From positions 60,698-124,697 of the forward strand of contig CAKUAR010000003.1 of the NCBI GenBank assembly GCA_934636465.1: DNA of 64,000 nucleotides, read 5' to 3'. The stretch comes from an uncultured Muribaculaceae bacterium (lineage in GTDB: Bacteria; Bacteroidota; Bacteroidia; Bacteroidales; Muribaculaceae). Under the pieces are notes generated by a model that saw only the letters and a list, made by a program, of their open reading frames with translations, had not been told where the DNA came from and did no database searches. Positions 19,285 to 29,100 of the stretch are shown piece after piece (the stretch's first letter is position 1; each line of letters begins with the position of its first letter). The position numbers were made by a program, and so were the translations under genes.

Positions 19285-19404
19285 CCTGCCAGTGCTGCCA
19301 TAGGTTCGCGAAGCCCCATTCTGCTAAGCGCGGCCTTTGCCGATGGTTTCGTCCAAAGAAAAATCAAATTGGCGAAAAAGTTGTGAATTGTGAATTAAAA
19401 ATGC

Positions 19405-19412
19405 TATCTTTG
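19405..19412 (+). promoter_or_regulatory. -7 box of the tRNA-Pro gene
   Basis: TATCTTTG matches TAnnTTTG and lies 17 bases before the tRNA 5' end; TTGT at 19381-19384, 20 bases upstream, could be the -33 element. Confidence 0.55.
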
Positions 19413-19429
19413 CACCACAAAACGATGTT

Positions 19430-19503
19430 CGGGGTGTAGCACAGTTGGTTAGCGCGCCACGTTCGGGACGTGGAGGTCGGACGTTCGAGTCGTCTTACCC
19501 CGA
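19430..19503 (+). tRNA. tRNA-Pro (anticodon CGG)
   Basis: A 74-base cloverleaf can be drawn by hand. The acceptor stem CGGGGTG pairs with TACCCCG (last pair G-T) with discriminator A. The anticodon stem CCACG/CGTGG encloses TTCGGGA, giving anticodon CGG. The T arm is GGACG/CGTCT around TTCGAGT. The CCA end is not encoded. CGGGG at the 5' end is typical of proline tRNAs. Confidence 0.93.
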
Positions 19504-19515
19504 CAGAGCATCACG

Positions 19516-19555
19516 AAGCGGAGGAACAATAACGGTTCTCTCCGCTTTGTTGCTT
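19516..19555 (+). terminator. Hairpin after tRNA-Pro
   Basis: AAGCGGAG (19516-19523) pairs with CTCCGCTT (19540-19547) and is followed by a T-rich stretch, 12 bases after the tRNA 3' end. This is a plausible terminator, although the loop is 16 bases and the T run is interrupted. Confidence 0.55.
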
Positions 19556-19664
19556 TATGAGGCTGCTGTGTAAAAAAAATACTTGCTCCCACACTGTTGT
19601 CATATAGCAACCATTGACTAATTTTGCGAATTGCAAACAACGAACAAAAATACGATTTTCCACA

Positions 19665-20570
19665 ATGACTAAGATTTTGTGTGCGCCGCTGCAAGGCTAC
19701 ACCGACAGTGCTTGGCGCACAGCCCACAGTGCCGTGTTTGGAGGCATCGATGCCTATTATTCACCATTTTTGCGCGTGTTTCACGGAGCAATCAAGGGGC
19801 TTGCCGATGTGTCGCCGGAGCGCAACGCCGGCATATCACTTGTGCCGCAAGTGCTTGCCGGTCGCCCGGAAGAAACGGTTCGCATAGTCGAGGAATTGAA
19901 AAAGGCCGGCTACAGGCGCATTGACATCAACATGGGCTGTCCGTTTCCGCCAGTTGTCAAGCATCACCAGGGTGCAGGTCTGTTGCAGCACCGGCAGGAG
20001 GCTGAGGTTTTGTGCGGCGCGCTGGCTGCCGTGTCAGGTGTGGAATATAGCGTGAAAATGCGTCTTGGTGTTGATGATTTCGGGCAGTGGCGCGATGTGT
20101 TGCCGTGCTTGCAGACCATAAAACCTGTACTGCTCACTGTGCACGCGCGCCTTGCCGTGCAGCAATATGAGGGCGAGACCAATCTTGAAGCCTTTGGTCA
20201 GCTGCTTGCCGAGGCCACTTGTCCGGTGGCATATAATGGCGATGTGACGTCGGTTGACGACACTAACCGCATTGTGGCTGCATTTCCTGCCGTGTCGGCA
20301 GTGATGATAGGGCGCGGATTGGTTGCCGACCCTGCGCTGCTGTGCCCGGAGCTTGCCACGCCGGCAAATTATAGCCGTTTTCACGACATGATTTTCAGCA
20401 CGCTTAGCCAGCGCAACAATGGTGGCGACCACGTGCTGCTCGGCAAGATGAAGAGCTTGTGGACACTGTTTTTGCCCAACGCGCCACGCAAGGCTCGCAA
20501 AGCCATAAAGAAAAGCACCACGCTCGACAAATACCGCTCTGCCGTGTTGCAGCTCTTTGCCGAACTCTAA
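19665..20570 (+). CDS. tRNA-dihydrouridine synthase (Dus family)
   Basis: FMN enzyme reducing uridines to dihydrouridine in tRNA D loops. 301 residues from the ATG at 19665; the family start ILCAPLQGYTDSAWR contains the usual APMxGxTD-type FMN loop. The catalytic Cys lies in DINMGCPFPPVVKHHQGAGLL, the Lys in EYSVKMRLG, the His in LTVHAR, and the phosphate site in AVMIGRGLVADPALL. A frame start at 19614 would precede the conserved N terminus and is not used. The subfamily (A, B or C, hence the modified position) cannot be decided by eye. Its neighbour tRNA-Pro is probably coincidental. Confidence 0.92.
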   Translation: MTKILCAPLQGYTDSAWRTAHSAVFGGIDAYYSPFLRVFHGAIKGLADVSPERNAGISLVPQVLAGRPEETVRIVEELKKAGYRRIDINMGCPFPPVVKHHQGAGLLQHRQEAEVLCGALAAVSGVEYSVKMRLGVDDFGQWRDVLPCLQTIKPVLLTVHARLAVQQYEGETNLEAFGQLLAEATCPVAYNGDVTSVDDTNRIVAAFPAVSAVMIGRGLVADPALLCPELATPANYSRFHDMIFSTLSQRNNGGDHVLLGKMKSLWTLFLPNAPRKARKAIKKSTTLDKYRSAVLQLFAEL

Positions 20571-20604
20571 TGTTGCTTTAACCTATAAGTTTATTTGGGC
20601 TGAG

Positions 20605-21387
20605 TTATCCCATCACCACATCGAGCACCATCATCAGTGCGAACCCCAGTGCGAACCCCACGGTGCTCATGTTTGAGTGCTCACCCGACGAAGCCTCGGG
20701 TATCAGCTCCTCAATCACCACATATAGCATTGCCCCGGCGGCAAACGCCAGCAGATAGGGCATGGCAGGCGTGATTATGTGTGCCAGTGCTATCACGAGC
20801 AATGCGCCCACAGGCTCCACCACACCGCTCAGTCCGCCTATGGCAAACGAGCGCATGCGGCTGTTTCCAGCCATGCGCATAGGCATTGATATTATTGCGC
20901 CCTCTGGTATGTTTTGTATTGCGATGCCCACAGCGAGAGCTACGGCGCTTGCCGTGCTTATGCCGGAGTCGGGGGCAAGTGCGCCGGCTATCACCGTGCC
21001 CACAGCCATGCCTTCGGGCAGGTTGTGAATGGTCACGGCAAGGGTGAGCATAGATGTGCGCGACAAGTGGCTCTTGAGGCCTTCTGGGCTGTTTTCGCCA
21101 ATGTGCAGGTGTGGTGTGATGTAGTCAATTAGCAGTAAAAATGCCATTCCGGATAGAAACCCTATTGTGGTTGGCACAATGCGCCAGTTGCCCATGGCGG
21201 AGGCCATCTCCATGCTGGGTATCAGCAGCGACCACACCGAAGCTGCCACCATGACGCCCGAGGCAAATCCGAGCAGCGTCTTTTGCGTGTGGTTGCCAAT
21301 CTCTTTTCTTAGAAGCAGAACCGTTGCCGCTCCAAGCACTGTGCCCGACAGCGGAATCAGCAGCCCTGCCAGCAGAGTTGTGTTCAT
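20605..21387 (-). CDS. ZIP-family divalent metal transporter
   Basis: Inner-membrane importer of zinc and related ions. 260 residues, about eight helices. The two ZIP metal-binding helices are clear: VTIHNLPEGMAVGTV (near residue 121) and IAIQNIPEGAIISMPM (near residue 159). The region between helices 3 and 4 (HLHIGENSPEGLKSH) holds a few His, as in this family. The ATG at 21387 overlaps the metG stop by one base (TGATG), so the two genes form a translationally coupled pair; a GTG at 21390 is the alternative start. Metal specificity cannot be read from sequence. Confidence 0.92.
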   Translation of the reverse strand: MNTTLLAGLLIPLSGTVLGAATVLLLRKEIGNHTQKTLLGFASGVMVAASVWSLLIPSMEMASAMGNWRIVPTTIGFLSGMAFLLLIDYITPHLHIGENSPEGLKSHLSRTSMLTLAVTIHNLPEGMAVGTVIAGALAPDSGISTASAVALAVGIAIQNIPEGAIISMPMRMAGNSRMRSFAIGGLSGVVEPVGALLVIALAHIITPAMPYLLAFAAGAMLYVVIEELIPEASSGEHSNMSTVGFALGFALMMVLDVVMG

Positions 21388-23435
21388 CACTTCACTTGTA
21401 CACCGGGCATCACTGCACCTTGCGGGCCGATTACCACAAGGCGGCCATCGGCGTCTTCGGCACTCAAAATCATGCCCTGCGACTCAATTCCCTTGAACGT
21501 GCGTGGTGGGAAGTTTGCTATGAAGCAAATTTCCTTGCCCACCAAGTCTTCGGGGTTGTAATATTTGGCTATACCCGACACTATGGTGCGACCCTTGAGT
21601 CCGTCGTCAATCTTGAAGCACAGCAGTTTGTCGGTCTTCTTCACCTTGGCACATTCCACCACCTTGCCCACTCTGATGTCGAGTTTCTCAAAGTCGTCGT
21701 AGGTCACGTTTTGTGCCACAGCCTTAGGCGTGAAGTTCTTCAAGATGTTTTCGTGCTCCGTTTTCTCAAGTTTCTTTATTTGGGCTTCCACCACATCGTC
21801 TTCTATCTTCTCAAAGAGCAGCACCGGTTTCTCCACAGTGTTGCCTGGAGTCAGGATGTCTATGTTGCCGAGCTTGTCCCACTCCACATTATCCATGCCC
21901 AGCATGTTGCGCAGCTTCTCGGCGCTGAATGGGCAGAACGGCTCAAACGCTATGGCGAGGTTGGCGCACAGCTGCAGAGCTATGTTCAAAATGGTTTCCA
22001 CACGCTCAGTGTCGCCAGTCTTTGCCACCTTCCACGGCTCGGTGTCGGCAAGATACTTGTTGCCGATGCGTGCCAGGTTCATGGCCTCGTTGAGCGCGGC
22101 GCGGAAATGGAATGTTTCTATGTTCTCGCCGAGTTTGTCTTTCACGTCGCTGAATTCGGCAAGCGTCTGCTTGTCATAGTCTGTCAGCTCGTGTGCGGCT
22201 GGAATCACGCCCTTGAAGTATTTTTGCGTCAGCACCAAGGCGCGGTTCACGAAGTTTCCGAATATGGCCACAAGCTCGTTGTTGTTGCGTGCCTGGAAGT
22301 CCTTCCACGTGAAGTCGTTGTCCTTTGTTTCAGGCGCGTTGGCACACAGCACATAGCGCAGCACGTCTTGCTTGCCTGGGAATTCCTCAAGATATTCGTT
22401 GAGCCACACAGCCCAGTTGCGGCTGGTGGATATCTTTTTGCCCTCAAGGTTCAGGAATTCGTTGGCTGGCACATTCTCTGGCAGCTGATAAGAGCCGTCG
22501 GCCATGAGCATGGCAGGGAAAATCAGGCAGTGAAACACTATGTTGTCCTTGCCTATGAAGTGGATTATGCGAGTGTCCTTGTCTTTCCAGTATTTTTCCC
22601 AAGTGTCGGGCAGCAGTTCCTTAGTGTTGCTGATGTAGCCTATTGGGGCGTCAAACCACACATACAGCACCTTGCCCTCTGCACCCTTGATAGGCACTGG
22701 TATGCCCCACTTCAGGTCGCGTGTCACGGCACGCGGCTGCAGGTGCTGGTCGAGCCAGCTCTTGCACTGGCCATACACGTTTGGCTTCCACTCCTTGTGC
22801 TCATCGAGAATCCAGTGGCGCAGCTTTGGCTCCCACTTGTCGAGCGGCATGTACCAGTGCTTGGTTTCGCGCAGCACAGGCACGTTGCCGGTTATGGCGC
22901 TGTGTGGGTTGATGAGGTCGGTGGCGTTGAGCGACGTGCCGCACGACTCGCACTGGTCGCCATAGGCGTGGTCGTTGCCGCAGTGCGGGCATGTGCCCAC
23001 TATGTAGCGGTCGGCAAGCCACTGGTCAGCTTCCTCGTCGTAATATTGCATCGAGGTCTTTTCCACAAACTCGCCCTTGTTATATAGGTTCAAGAAGAAG
23101 TCGCTTGCCGTCTTTTCGTGTATCTTGCTTGTGGTGCGCGAGTAGATGTCAAACGAGATGCCCAGCTCTTCAAACGATTTTTTGATGATTGCGTGATAGC
23201 GGTCCACAATGTCTTGTGGTGTCACGCCCTCTTTTTGTGCCTTGATGGTGATGGGCACTCCGTGCTCGTCGCTTCCGCCTATCATCACCACGTCTTCGCC
23301 TTTAAGACGTAGATAGCGTGTGTAGATGTCTGCTGGCACATACACTCCGGCCAAGTGGCCTATGTGTACCGGACCGTTGGCGTAGGGCAGAGCCGTGGTC
23401 ACTAATGTTCGTTTAAATTTCTTCTGTTCTTCCAT
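21387..23435 (-). CDS. metG: Methionyl-tRNA synthetase with C-terminal tRNA-binding domain
   Basis: Charges tRNA-Met, including the initiator. 682 residues: class I core with the HIGH motif in [17 protein letters not shown], a zinc knuckle near residue 148 ([18 protein letters not shown]), a KMSKS variant [11 protein letters not shown] near residue 333, the alpha-helical anticodon domain, and a C-terminal OB-fold tRNA-binding domain (about 575-682, [20 protein letters not shown]). The length and domain order are those of the long bacterial form. It is upstream of and coupled to the ZIP transporter gene. Confidence 0.98.
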   Translation of the reverse strand: MEEQKKFKRTLVTTALPYANGPVHIGHLAGVYVPADIYTRYLRLKGEDVVMIGGSDEHGVPITIKAQKEGVTPQDIVDRYHAIIKKSFEELGISFDIYSRTTSKIHEKTASDFFLNLYNKGEFVEKTSMQYYDEEADQWLADRYIVGTCPHCGNDHAYGDQCESCGTSLNATDLINPHSAITGNVPVLRETKHWYMPLDKWEPKLRHWILDEHKEWKPNVYGQCKSWLDQHLQPRAVTRDLKWGIPVPIKGAEGKVLYVWFDAPIGYISNTKELLPDTWEKYWKDKDTRIIHFIGKDNIVFHCLIFPAMLMADGSYQLPENVPANEFLNLEGKKISTSRNWAVWLNEYLEEFPGKQDVLRYVLCANAPETKDNDFTWKDFQARNNNELVAIFGNFVNRALVLTQKYFKGVIPAAHELTDYDKQTLAEFSDVKDKLGENIETFHFRAALNEAMNLARIGNKYLADTEPWKVAKTGDTERVETILNIALQLCANLAIAFEPFCPFSAEKLRNMLGMDNVEWDKLGNIDILTPGNTVEKPVLLFEKIEDDVVEAQIKKLEKTEHENILKNFTPKAVAQNVTYDDFEKLDIRVGKVVECAKVKKTDKLLCFKIDDGLKGRTIVSGIAKYYNPEDLVGKEICFIANFPPRTFKGIESQGMILSAEDADGRLVVIGPQGAVMPGVQVK

Positions 23436-23734
23436 ACCTATATTCTCTTGTCCTTTTGATGTTTTCAGTCTTGCAAAAAGCCTTTTGTGCGGTTTCTCGC
23501 CGCCAAGTGTGGCTTTTCAACGTTAGTAACTGCAAATTTACTACAAAGTTGCCGTTTATGCCCCATTTTGGCCGCTCATTATCCCAATTCGGCTCTGTTC
23601 GTCAGTTGTGGAGTGCAGGTCGCGGTGTGCGCTGTATGCAGTCATCGGGCTGTCTTTGGGTTAAAATGCTGCACAGTGCGGAATTTGATTGTGCGATAAC
23701 GTACTTATCGTTAGGAATCACGATTCCGGAGTTT
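23436..23734. other. 299-base intergenic stretch between metG and the toxin gene
   Basis: No coding frame here looks real. It holds the metG leader, including a TAAATTTG box on the minus strand without a good -33 partner, and the 3' side of the toxin gene with a weak inverted repeat (AATC..GATT) near 23715. Confidence 0.5.
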
Positions 23735-24013
23735 TTATATATTCTTTTTGTTATAAGCCTCGCCACGCGAAAATAAATATTCAAAACGCACCGTGTCGCC
23801 CTCAATGCTTATGTGTAGCACAAAAAAAGCCCGCTTGCTTCCGATGCGGATTCGGTAGACATTGTTGAGGGTTTCAATCTTCTTGCAATCGGTGATGTCG
23901 TTGATTGATGAAGCATTTTTGACTTCGTCAATCATGTTTATAATCGAGTGCAGAACTTTGCCAGACAGCTTTTTGACCGATTTTTCGAAATCTTTTGAGT
24001 ATTCGACTTTCAT
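23735..24013 (-). CDS. RelE/ParE-family toxin
   Basis: 92 residues of the RelE/ParE type: MKVEYSKDFEKSVKKLSGKVL is the usual helical opening, and the core strands CKKIETLNNVYRIRIGSKRAFFVLHI and VRFEYLFSRGEAYNK carry the Arg and Glu/Tyr positions typical of the fold. Whether it cuts ribosome-bound mRNA (RelE) or poisons gyrase (ParE) cannot be decided. Its ATG overlaps the antitoxin stop by four bases (ATGA, 24010-24013), the usual coupling of type II toxin-antitoxin genes. Toxin last, antitoxin first. Confidence 0.85.
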   Translation of the reverse strand: MKVEYSKDFEKSVKKLSGKVLHSIINMIDEVKNASSINDITDCKKIETLNNVYRIRIGSKRAFFVLHISIEGDTVRFEYLFSRGEAYNKKNI

Positions 24014-24279
24014 TTGCGTTTGCTGTCAAGCCAGTTTTCAAAGTCCGATTTTTCGTGAGCATTAAGCATTGTTTTCCCTTCAGGGCGCGTTGCAGACAGA
24101 TAGCGGTAAATTTCAGCATCGTCAATCTCGTTGGCGTCCTCAGCAAGAAGTTTCTCAATGTAATTTTTTAGATTAAGTCCCATAGCTGCGGCTTTTACTG
24201 AGAGTGTGCGGAACACATCGTCAGGGATGTCTATCAGTTTGCGGCGAGTTGTTGCTTTAGTTCTAATTGCAGTTCTCAT
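24010..24279 (-). CDS. Type II antitoxin of the RelE/ParE pair
   Basis: 89 residues from the ATG at 24279; the frame continues to 24327 but the leader does not look like protein. The N-terminal half (TTRRKLIDIPDDVFRTLSVKAAAMGLNLKNYIEKLL) looks like a ribbon-helix-helix DNA-binding unit, and the acidic, charged C-terminal half would bind the toxin. Such antitoxins usually repress their own promoter; the matching candidate promoter (24369-24399) and an inverted repeat (24323-24338) lie just upstream. Confidence 0.8.
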   Translation of the reverse strand: MRTAIRTKATTRRKLIDIPDDVFRTLSVKAAAMGLNLKNYIEKLLAEDANEIDDAEIYRYLSATRPEGKTMLNAHEKSDFENWLDSKRK

Positions 24280-24322
24280 TTTTTTGTTTTTTTGCAGAGA
24301 CAGTGCAAGGCGAATGCAGAAA

Positions 24323-24338
24323 GCCAAGCTTGCTTGGC
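24323..24338 (-). promoter_or_regulatory. Inverted repeat in the toxin-antitoxin leader (operator candidate)
   Basis: GCCAAGC-TT-GCTTGGC, perfect seven-base arms around two bases, between the presumed transcription start and the antitoxin ATG. It could be the antitoxin operator; a four-base-loop-free hairpin of this size is a poor terminator. Confidence 0.45.
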
Positions 24339-24368
24339 GTGTTATGTCAAACCACAGCCTGTCTTGTG

Positions 24369-24399
24369 CAAAGATAATCGATATATATTATATATACAA
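24369..24399 (-). promoter_or_regulatory. Promoter of the toxin-antitoxin operon inside an alternating AT tract
   Basis: Minus-strand TATCTTTG (24369-24376) is a full TAnnTTTG match, with TTGT (24396-24399) 19 bases upstream. The spacer is almost pure alternating A/T (about 24380-24408) and self-complementary, a possible second repressor site. Confidence 0.55.
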
Positions 24400-24411
24400 T
24401 ATATATAAATT

Positions 24412-24446
24412 AAAAAAATGCCGCCTGGCATCCGTGGCCAGGCGGC
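24412..24446 (-). terminator. Strong intrinsic terminator of the orphan secreted-protein gene
   Basis: Minus strand: CCGCCTGGC-loop-GCCAGGCGG, a nine-base GC-rich stem (24421-24445 region) followed by ATTTTTTTAATT. It begins 13 bases after the stop at 24459 and shares a 17-base flank with the terminator at 26084-26128. Confidence 0.85.
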
Positions 24447-24458
24447 GGTTGTAGTCTC

Positions 24459-25247
24459 TTATTGGTCTTCGGCTGTGTATCTCACGCCGTTGTCTGTCAA
24501 ATTTTGGCGATACGGCATCACGTAGTCATAAAAGAGCTTTGTACTTGCCGTTTCGTCGATTCCGCTCACGGCTTGCTCATATTTCACGTTGGCAAAAAGA
24601 GAGTCAAGATAGCTGTCTATGTTTTTCCACCCCTCGTCGGTGGTGAACACTTTAAAGAACATCGACGGTCTGTCGGTCTTGTGCACATACACGCCCACGC
24701 AGTGGTTGTATGAGCCGAGAAACGGCTTTTTTATCGGCAGGTCATACAGTTGGATTATTCGGGCGTTGCCGATTTCTTGTCTGGCTTTCTCGATGTTGGC
24801 GTAGCCGAACGCGAGTTTGTCCACATCGAGCTGCTGCGGTTGCTCCGTAGTTCTGTATTTGCGCACATCGCGTCCAAGTAGAAATCCATACAGCTCATCG
24901 AGCGTGAAACCGCTGTATTTGTCGAAATAGCCAAACTTGAAGTCATACACATTCCGTAGGTTGCAATAGAGTATGCTGCAATTTTTGTCGGCCGATTGCA
25001 GCATGGCAGCATATTCAAGTCCTATTTGTGATTCTGCCCCGGGCGTCGACGGTCCCCAAAAGCATGCCGAGTCGGCATCGGCAAAACCAGCCGGCAGTTT
25101 CCAGCTTATGCCGTAGCACTTCTCCACAAATTCAGCGTATTTGCCAAACGGTGGATACATCCCTTTCTCGCAGATTGTCATTGCATCGGCGGTCATACAA
25201 CCTAACAGAGCAATGGCTGCACATATAAATATTTTGTTTGGATTCAT
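24459..25247 (-). CDS. Secreted protein of unknown function
   Basis: 262 residues with a signal peptide (IFICAAIALLGCMTADA; a Cys inside the hydrophobic part is not a good lipobox). The mature part has several Trp, Tyr and Cys residues (CFWGPSTPG, CSILYCNLRNVYDF, YNHCVGVYVHK) and is acidic. I recognise no family or catalytic motif. It lies downstream of the frameshifted lipoprotein gene on the same strand, 11 bases apart, so the two were probably co-transcribed. A strong terminator follows. Confidence 0.65.
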   Translation of the reverse strand: MNPNKIFICAAIALLGCMTADAMTICEKGMYPPFGKYAEFVEKCYGISWKLPAGFADADSACFWGPSTPGAESQIGLEYAAMLQSADKNCSILYCNLRNVYDFKFGYFDKYSGFTLDELYGFLLGRDVRKYRTTEQPQQLDVDKLAFGYANIEKARQEIGNARIIQLYDLPIKKPFLGSYNHCVGVYVHKTDRPSMFFKVFTTDEGWKNIDSYLDSLFANVKYEQAVSGIDETASTKLFYDYVMPYRQNLTDNGVRYTAEDQ

Positions 25248-25258
25248 AGATCAACAAT

Positions 25259-25785
25259 TTATTTGTTAATGTAGATTGCAAATTGTATACTGTATTTTGA
25301 GACAAATTCGGTCTCACCAGAACCATCTAAACGTTCCATATAAAACCAATCAATTACTTCAACCGAGGTCTTTACTATGCCAAAATTGCCACTGGCAGTT
25401 TGTACTAAGCACAGTTTAGTTGTCTCATTTTGAAAGAATTCTTCTTTTGGAAGCCCTGTTCTTGTAGAGTCGATGGAGAATGTCTCTTTTAAGATTTCCA
25501 AGCTCTTGTCGGAAGATAGGAAACCATCGTATAATCTGTTGGAGATATTTCGACACGTCCATTCATTATTTGGATGGAAATTTTTTTCATTACATTGACA
25601 ATCTTTTCTCGGTCTTTGCTCGTTGGGCTCTGTGGGTTTTGGAGTTCTGAAAAATTCATTAACTCAAAATCCTCTGGTTCTGTTTGGTTTTCGTTTTGGC
25701 AAGCAAAAAAGAATCCCATCATTCCTGCTACTGTGATTACAACAAGGAGCAGTGAGTTAAGTTGGTTTTTGATTTGTAGTTTCAC
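25259..25785 (-). pseudogene. Lipoprotein gene split by a frameshift
   Basis: Two overlapping frames read as one protein. The first (25489-25785, GTG start) has a lipoprotein signal (VVITVAGMMGFFFACQN, Cys after FFA) and an acidic linker, ending abruptly with TMVSYLPTRAWKS. The second (25259-25501) begins only at a TTG and reads DGFLSSDKSLEILKETFSID through to ...SIQFAIYINK. Joining them near 25520 by a one-base shift gives a smooth lipoprotein of about 175 residues. It may be a real inactivation or a sequencing/assembly error. Function unknown; downstream is the orphan secreted protein. Confidence 0.6.
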
Positions 25786-26161
25786 AATAAGGGTTTTTGT
25801 TTTTTTAAAAATAATTAACGTCCCAAATATAATATATTTTTTTAAAAAAGCAATGGATATATGTTTTTTTTGAAAAAAACTAGCAATAATCTTGTTGTTT
25901 AAGTTGTTATGTTGTGTGCTTTTATAAAGCGTATTGCTTTAAGGAATTACATTCTTATAATTCATATTGGAATCTTTGCTGTATAGTTTAAGACTATTTA
26001 ACAGTTTTGGTTTTTTATGTTAGAGCGTTCTTGCATAGCATATAATTGCATCGCATTTTAATGACATTTGCACGATGAATTTGAGATAAAAAAAACCACC
26101 GCCCGGCATTCATAAGTCGGGCGGCGGTTGTAGTCTATTGGCGGTTCTGTCCGCCGGAGTG
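25786..26161. other. Noncoding AT-rich stretch between the lipoprotein and amidase genes
   Basis: About 376 bases, very AT-rich with runs of T and A (25800-25880), no credible coding frame on either strand. The right end is the amidase terminator (26084-26128); the left part should hold the promoter of the lipoprotein unit, but I find no convincing pair of boxes. Confidence 0.55.
26084..26128 (-). terminator. Intrinsic terminator of the amidase operon
   Basis: Minus strand: CCGCCGCCCGAC-loop-GCCGGGCGGTGG followed by eight T. Stem arms 26096-26107 and 26118-26128. The proximal flank GGCGGCGGTTGTAGTCT (plus strand) is identical to that of the terminator at 24412-24446. Confidence 0.85.
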
Positions 26162-29100
26162 TCACTTCTTCACAAATTGAGCGGCACGATTGTTAACTTT
26201 CATTATGTAAGCTCCTGCTGCAAGGTTGCCCACACTCACTGTTGCCGTGTTGCCGCTTATGCTGGTTTCGGTGCTGATGCGTGCGCCCGACAGCGAGAAC
26301 ACCATGATGTCGGTGATCGGCTCTGAAGCCTCCACGTTTACAACGTCGGTGGCAGGGTTGGGATACACTCTCAGTGCCTGCTCCGGTGCTGCGGCAGCCG
26401 TGATTGATGAATACGACCCTGTCACCGTGAGCTTCGCCATGGCCTTTGTGGTGGCAACTGGAGTCTCATAGGGGTTAGGCACAGAGAAAACCATAAATCC
26501 GCCGGTTCTGTTGTAGGCGAGCAGGTTGTCGGCGTTGTCGAAGTCGAGCTGTGTGATTTCACCCTTGGAGTCCTTGATGTGATAGAGCGGTTCAAAGATG
26601 GGCTTGTTGCCGCTGTCCCATGTCAAGTGGCACACAAGAATGCCGTTGTCGTTTTCCGACACGGCAAACAGGTTGCCGCTGCCGTTTATTGCCATTCCTG
26701 TACCGCATGCGTTGAGAGCCTTGAAATCTGTGCCTGAGTTGAACAGCACGTTGCCGTCGTAGTCGGTAAACACAAATCCTGGGGCTGTGGCTGTGTTGTT
26801 GCTGTTGCCTCGCACTTGCGACAAAAACATGCCGTTGTCGAGGGCGAGAACTTCAACGTTTTTGTTTAGCATCAATTTTGTTATGTCGCCATAGCTCTTG
26901 TTTGGTGCAAAGCCTATGGTGGCGCTCTCTCCTATGTTGTAGCTCACAAGCTGGTTGCCCTCAGGATAGTCCTCACCGAACACTATGAGCCTGCGCTCAG
27001 CTCCGCTGCCCACAAAGTCGCATCCTGTGGAGCTTCCTCCAGTTGTCGTGCCGCCAAGGTCAAATGCTCCGCTGCTTTGTCTTGTTCCCTCAAACAGTTG
27101 AGTGGGCGTTGCTGCCGGGTTTGTGGGGTCGAACGTCCATATTCCTGAGAATGCGTCGCTCCAGTCGCACACATAAACCTTTCCGCCGTTCTCGGTCATT
27201 CTGAAAGTGGAGGAACCATTGCTGCTGTTGAATGAGCCTGTGTGGTAGCTGCCTTCTTTTTCAAGTGTTGGCGAGTAGATGTCGAGACCTTGCGAGTAGC
27301 CGTTCGACACCACCGTCTTTCCAAATGCCGGGCTCTCGGTGTCGGTCACGAATGCCACTCCGCCGCGGCCGTTCTTTTTTGCCATTGGCGCAGCGGCAAA
27401 TATCTGCTGGGCTTTTGTCACAGGTGTGTTTTCCACGGCTATGGCCCATTCGCACTTGTCGTTGGGAATGTCGATTTTGCTCACGGTCACGGTGTTTTCG
27501 CCGGCCTTTTGTGCGCCGAGGTCAAACTCCCTGTTCAGTTCTGTCTTGTTTTTGCCTGTTATGTTCAGCTTCACGTTGGCGGCATCGCCAGTGAGCGTGT
27601 ATCTGAACGTGTAGGCATTGCTGCTTTCCTCCGTCACGTTGAGTCCGTAGGCAAATGCGCTCCGCTCTGTGGGCTGTGCTGTGTTGGCGGTGGTCATTTT
27701 GGTCACGGTGTTCTCGCCGTTGAGCAGTATCGTGATGCCTTCTCCGTCGACCAGTGCCGTGGCGTGGCTCACGGCTGCATTCTTGCCGTCGGCCACATCG
27801 GTGTTTGTGGTCTTTATCACTTTTGCTTTGTCGAGGCCATCGGTCACGTCAAGCAGCTTCACGCCTTGGGTCTTGCCTGTGGCGTCGTCGGCATATGGGG
27901 TGGCCATGAGCGCGCGTTTTGCATATTTGAAGTAGCTTGCGCCTATGGCGGTCTTGCCTGCGGCATCGTCGGCCAGACGGCCCACTATCGGGCAGTCGGT
28001 GTCGTTGGCGTTGGGCAGTGAGAACTCAAATGGGGCTGTGTTTTCGCCGTCGATTATGTAGTTGTTGTCGTCGCGGGGCGACACGCGCAGCTGCAAGTTG
28101 CGACCTATCAGGTCAAGACCATACTTCGTCTGTCCCTGTGCCAGTGTCTTGTTGAGAAACAGCGTGCTGGTCACAGTGTTGTCGATCACGGTGAATGCCA
28201 CAAAGCGCAGCGACGGATACGAAGTGCTTGAGTAGCTGTTGTAGCCTGTGGTCACCACTGTGCATTCGTTCGACGGACCGCTTATGGCGAGTGCTGTGCC
28301 TATGTTGGCGCGGTTGTAGTTGGCCGATGATGTCGATGTGAACCACGCCTTGGGGTCGGAGTCAAGGTCGTCCCAAATGTAGGTGCGAAACACGCCCTGC
28401 GTGTAGCCGCTCTCCACCTGTGCGGCGTTAAACTGGTTGTGCGTCAGGTTGCACGCCACGAGCTTGCCGTCGGCAGTGAGTGCAATGTCTGAGATCTTTG
28501 CAAGGTAGCCTGGGTTGGCGGCATCGAGCTCGGGTATGCCCTTGGTGCTTATGTTCTTCACCGACTTGTCTTTGTTGTTCACTAAGAACAGGGCGGGGGC
28601 GTTGTCGGTGTTGTGTGTCAAGATCACGGTCGTGTCGCCTGCTTGCAGCACGCGCACCACGTCGCCGGTCACCACGTTGAGGCTTGTCGGGGCTTCCTGC
28701 ACAAAGTTTATTGTGGCAGGCACGCCTTGCACATAATCGGGCTGCACCGGGTCGGGGTAGTTCTTGTAGGTCACTTTTGGCGGTTCATAGTCCAGAGCCT
28801 CAAGATACACCATGGGATAGGTCGTTTCGTTGGCTGTGACCTTTATCGGGGTCTTGTACTCGTCAAACAGCGGTTTGTAGCCGTCGGCGCTTATGTCGAG
28901 GGTGTAGTCGTTGCCCGGGGCAAGGTCTTCGAACACAAACACGCCGTTGTAGTTGTTGTCCACTTTGTATTCAGCCACTTTTTTGTCGCCCTTGTTCAGC
29001 GTCACGGTGGCTCCGTTCACAGGCAGCCACTGGTCGTTGGTGCCGGGGGCATAATTGAACAGGCTGTTCACTATCTTTTCGTGCAGGTCTTTCACAGTGC

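Noticed and set aside
21324-23087. Long plus-strand open frame of 587 codons opposite metG
   Set aside because: It lies fully inside the complement of an intact metG, has no family resemblance, and its composition is that of a mirrored coding strand.
24380-24408. Alternating AT tract as an attachment site or origin
   Set aside because: It is explained by the spacer of a promoter for the toxin-antitoxin unit; no integrase or replication gene is near.
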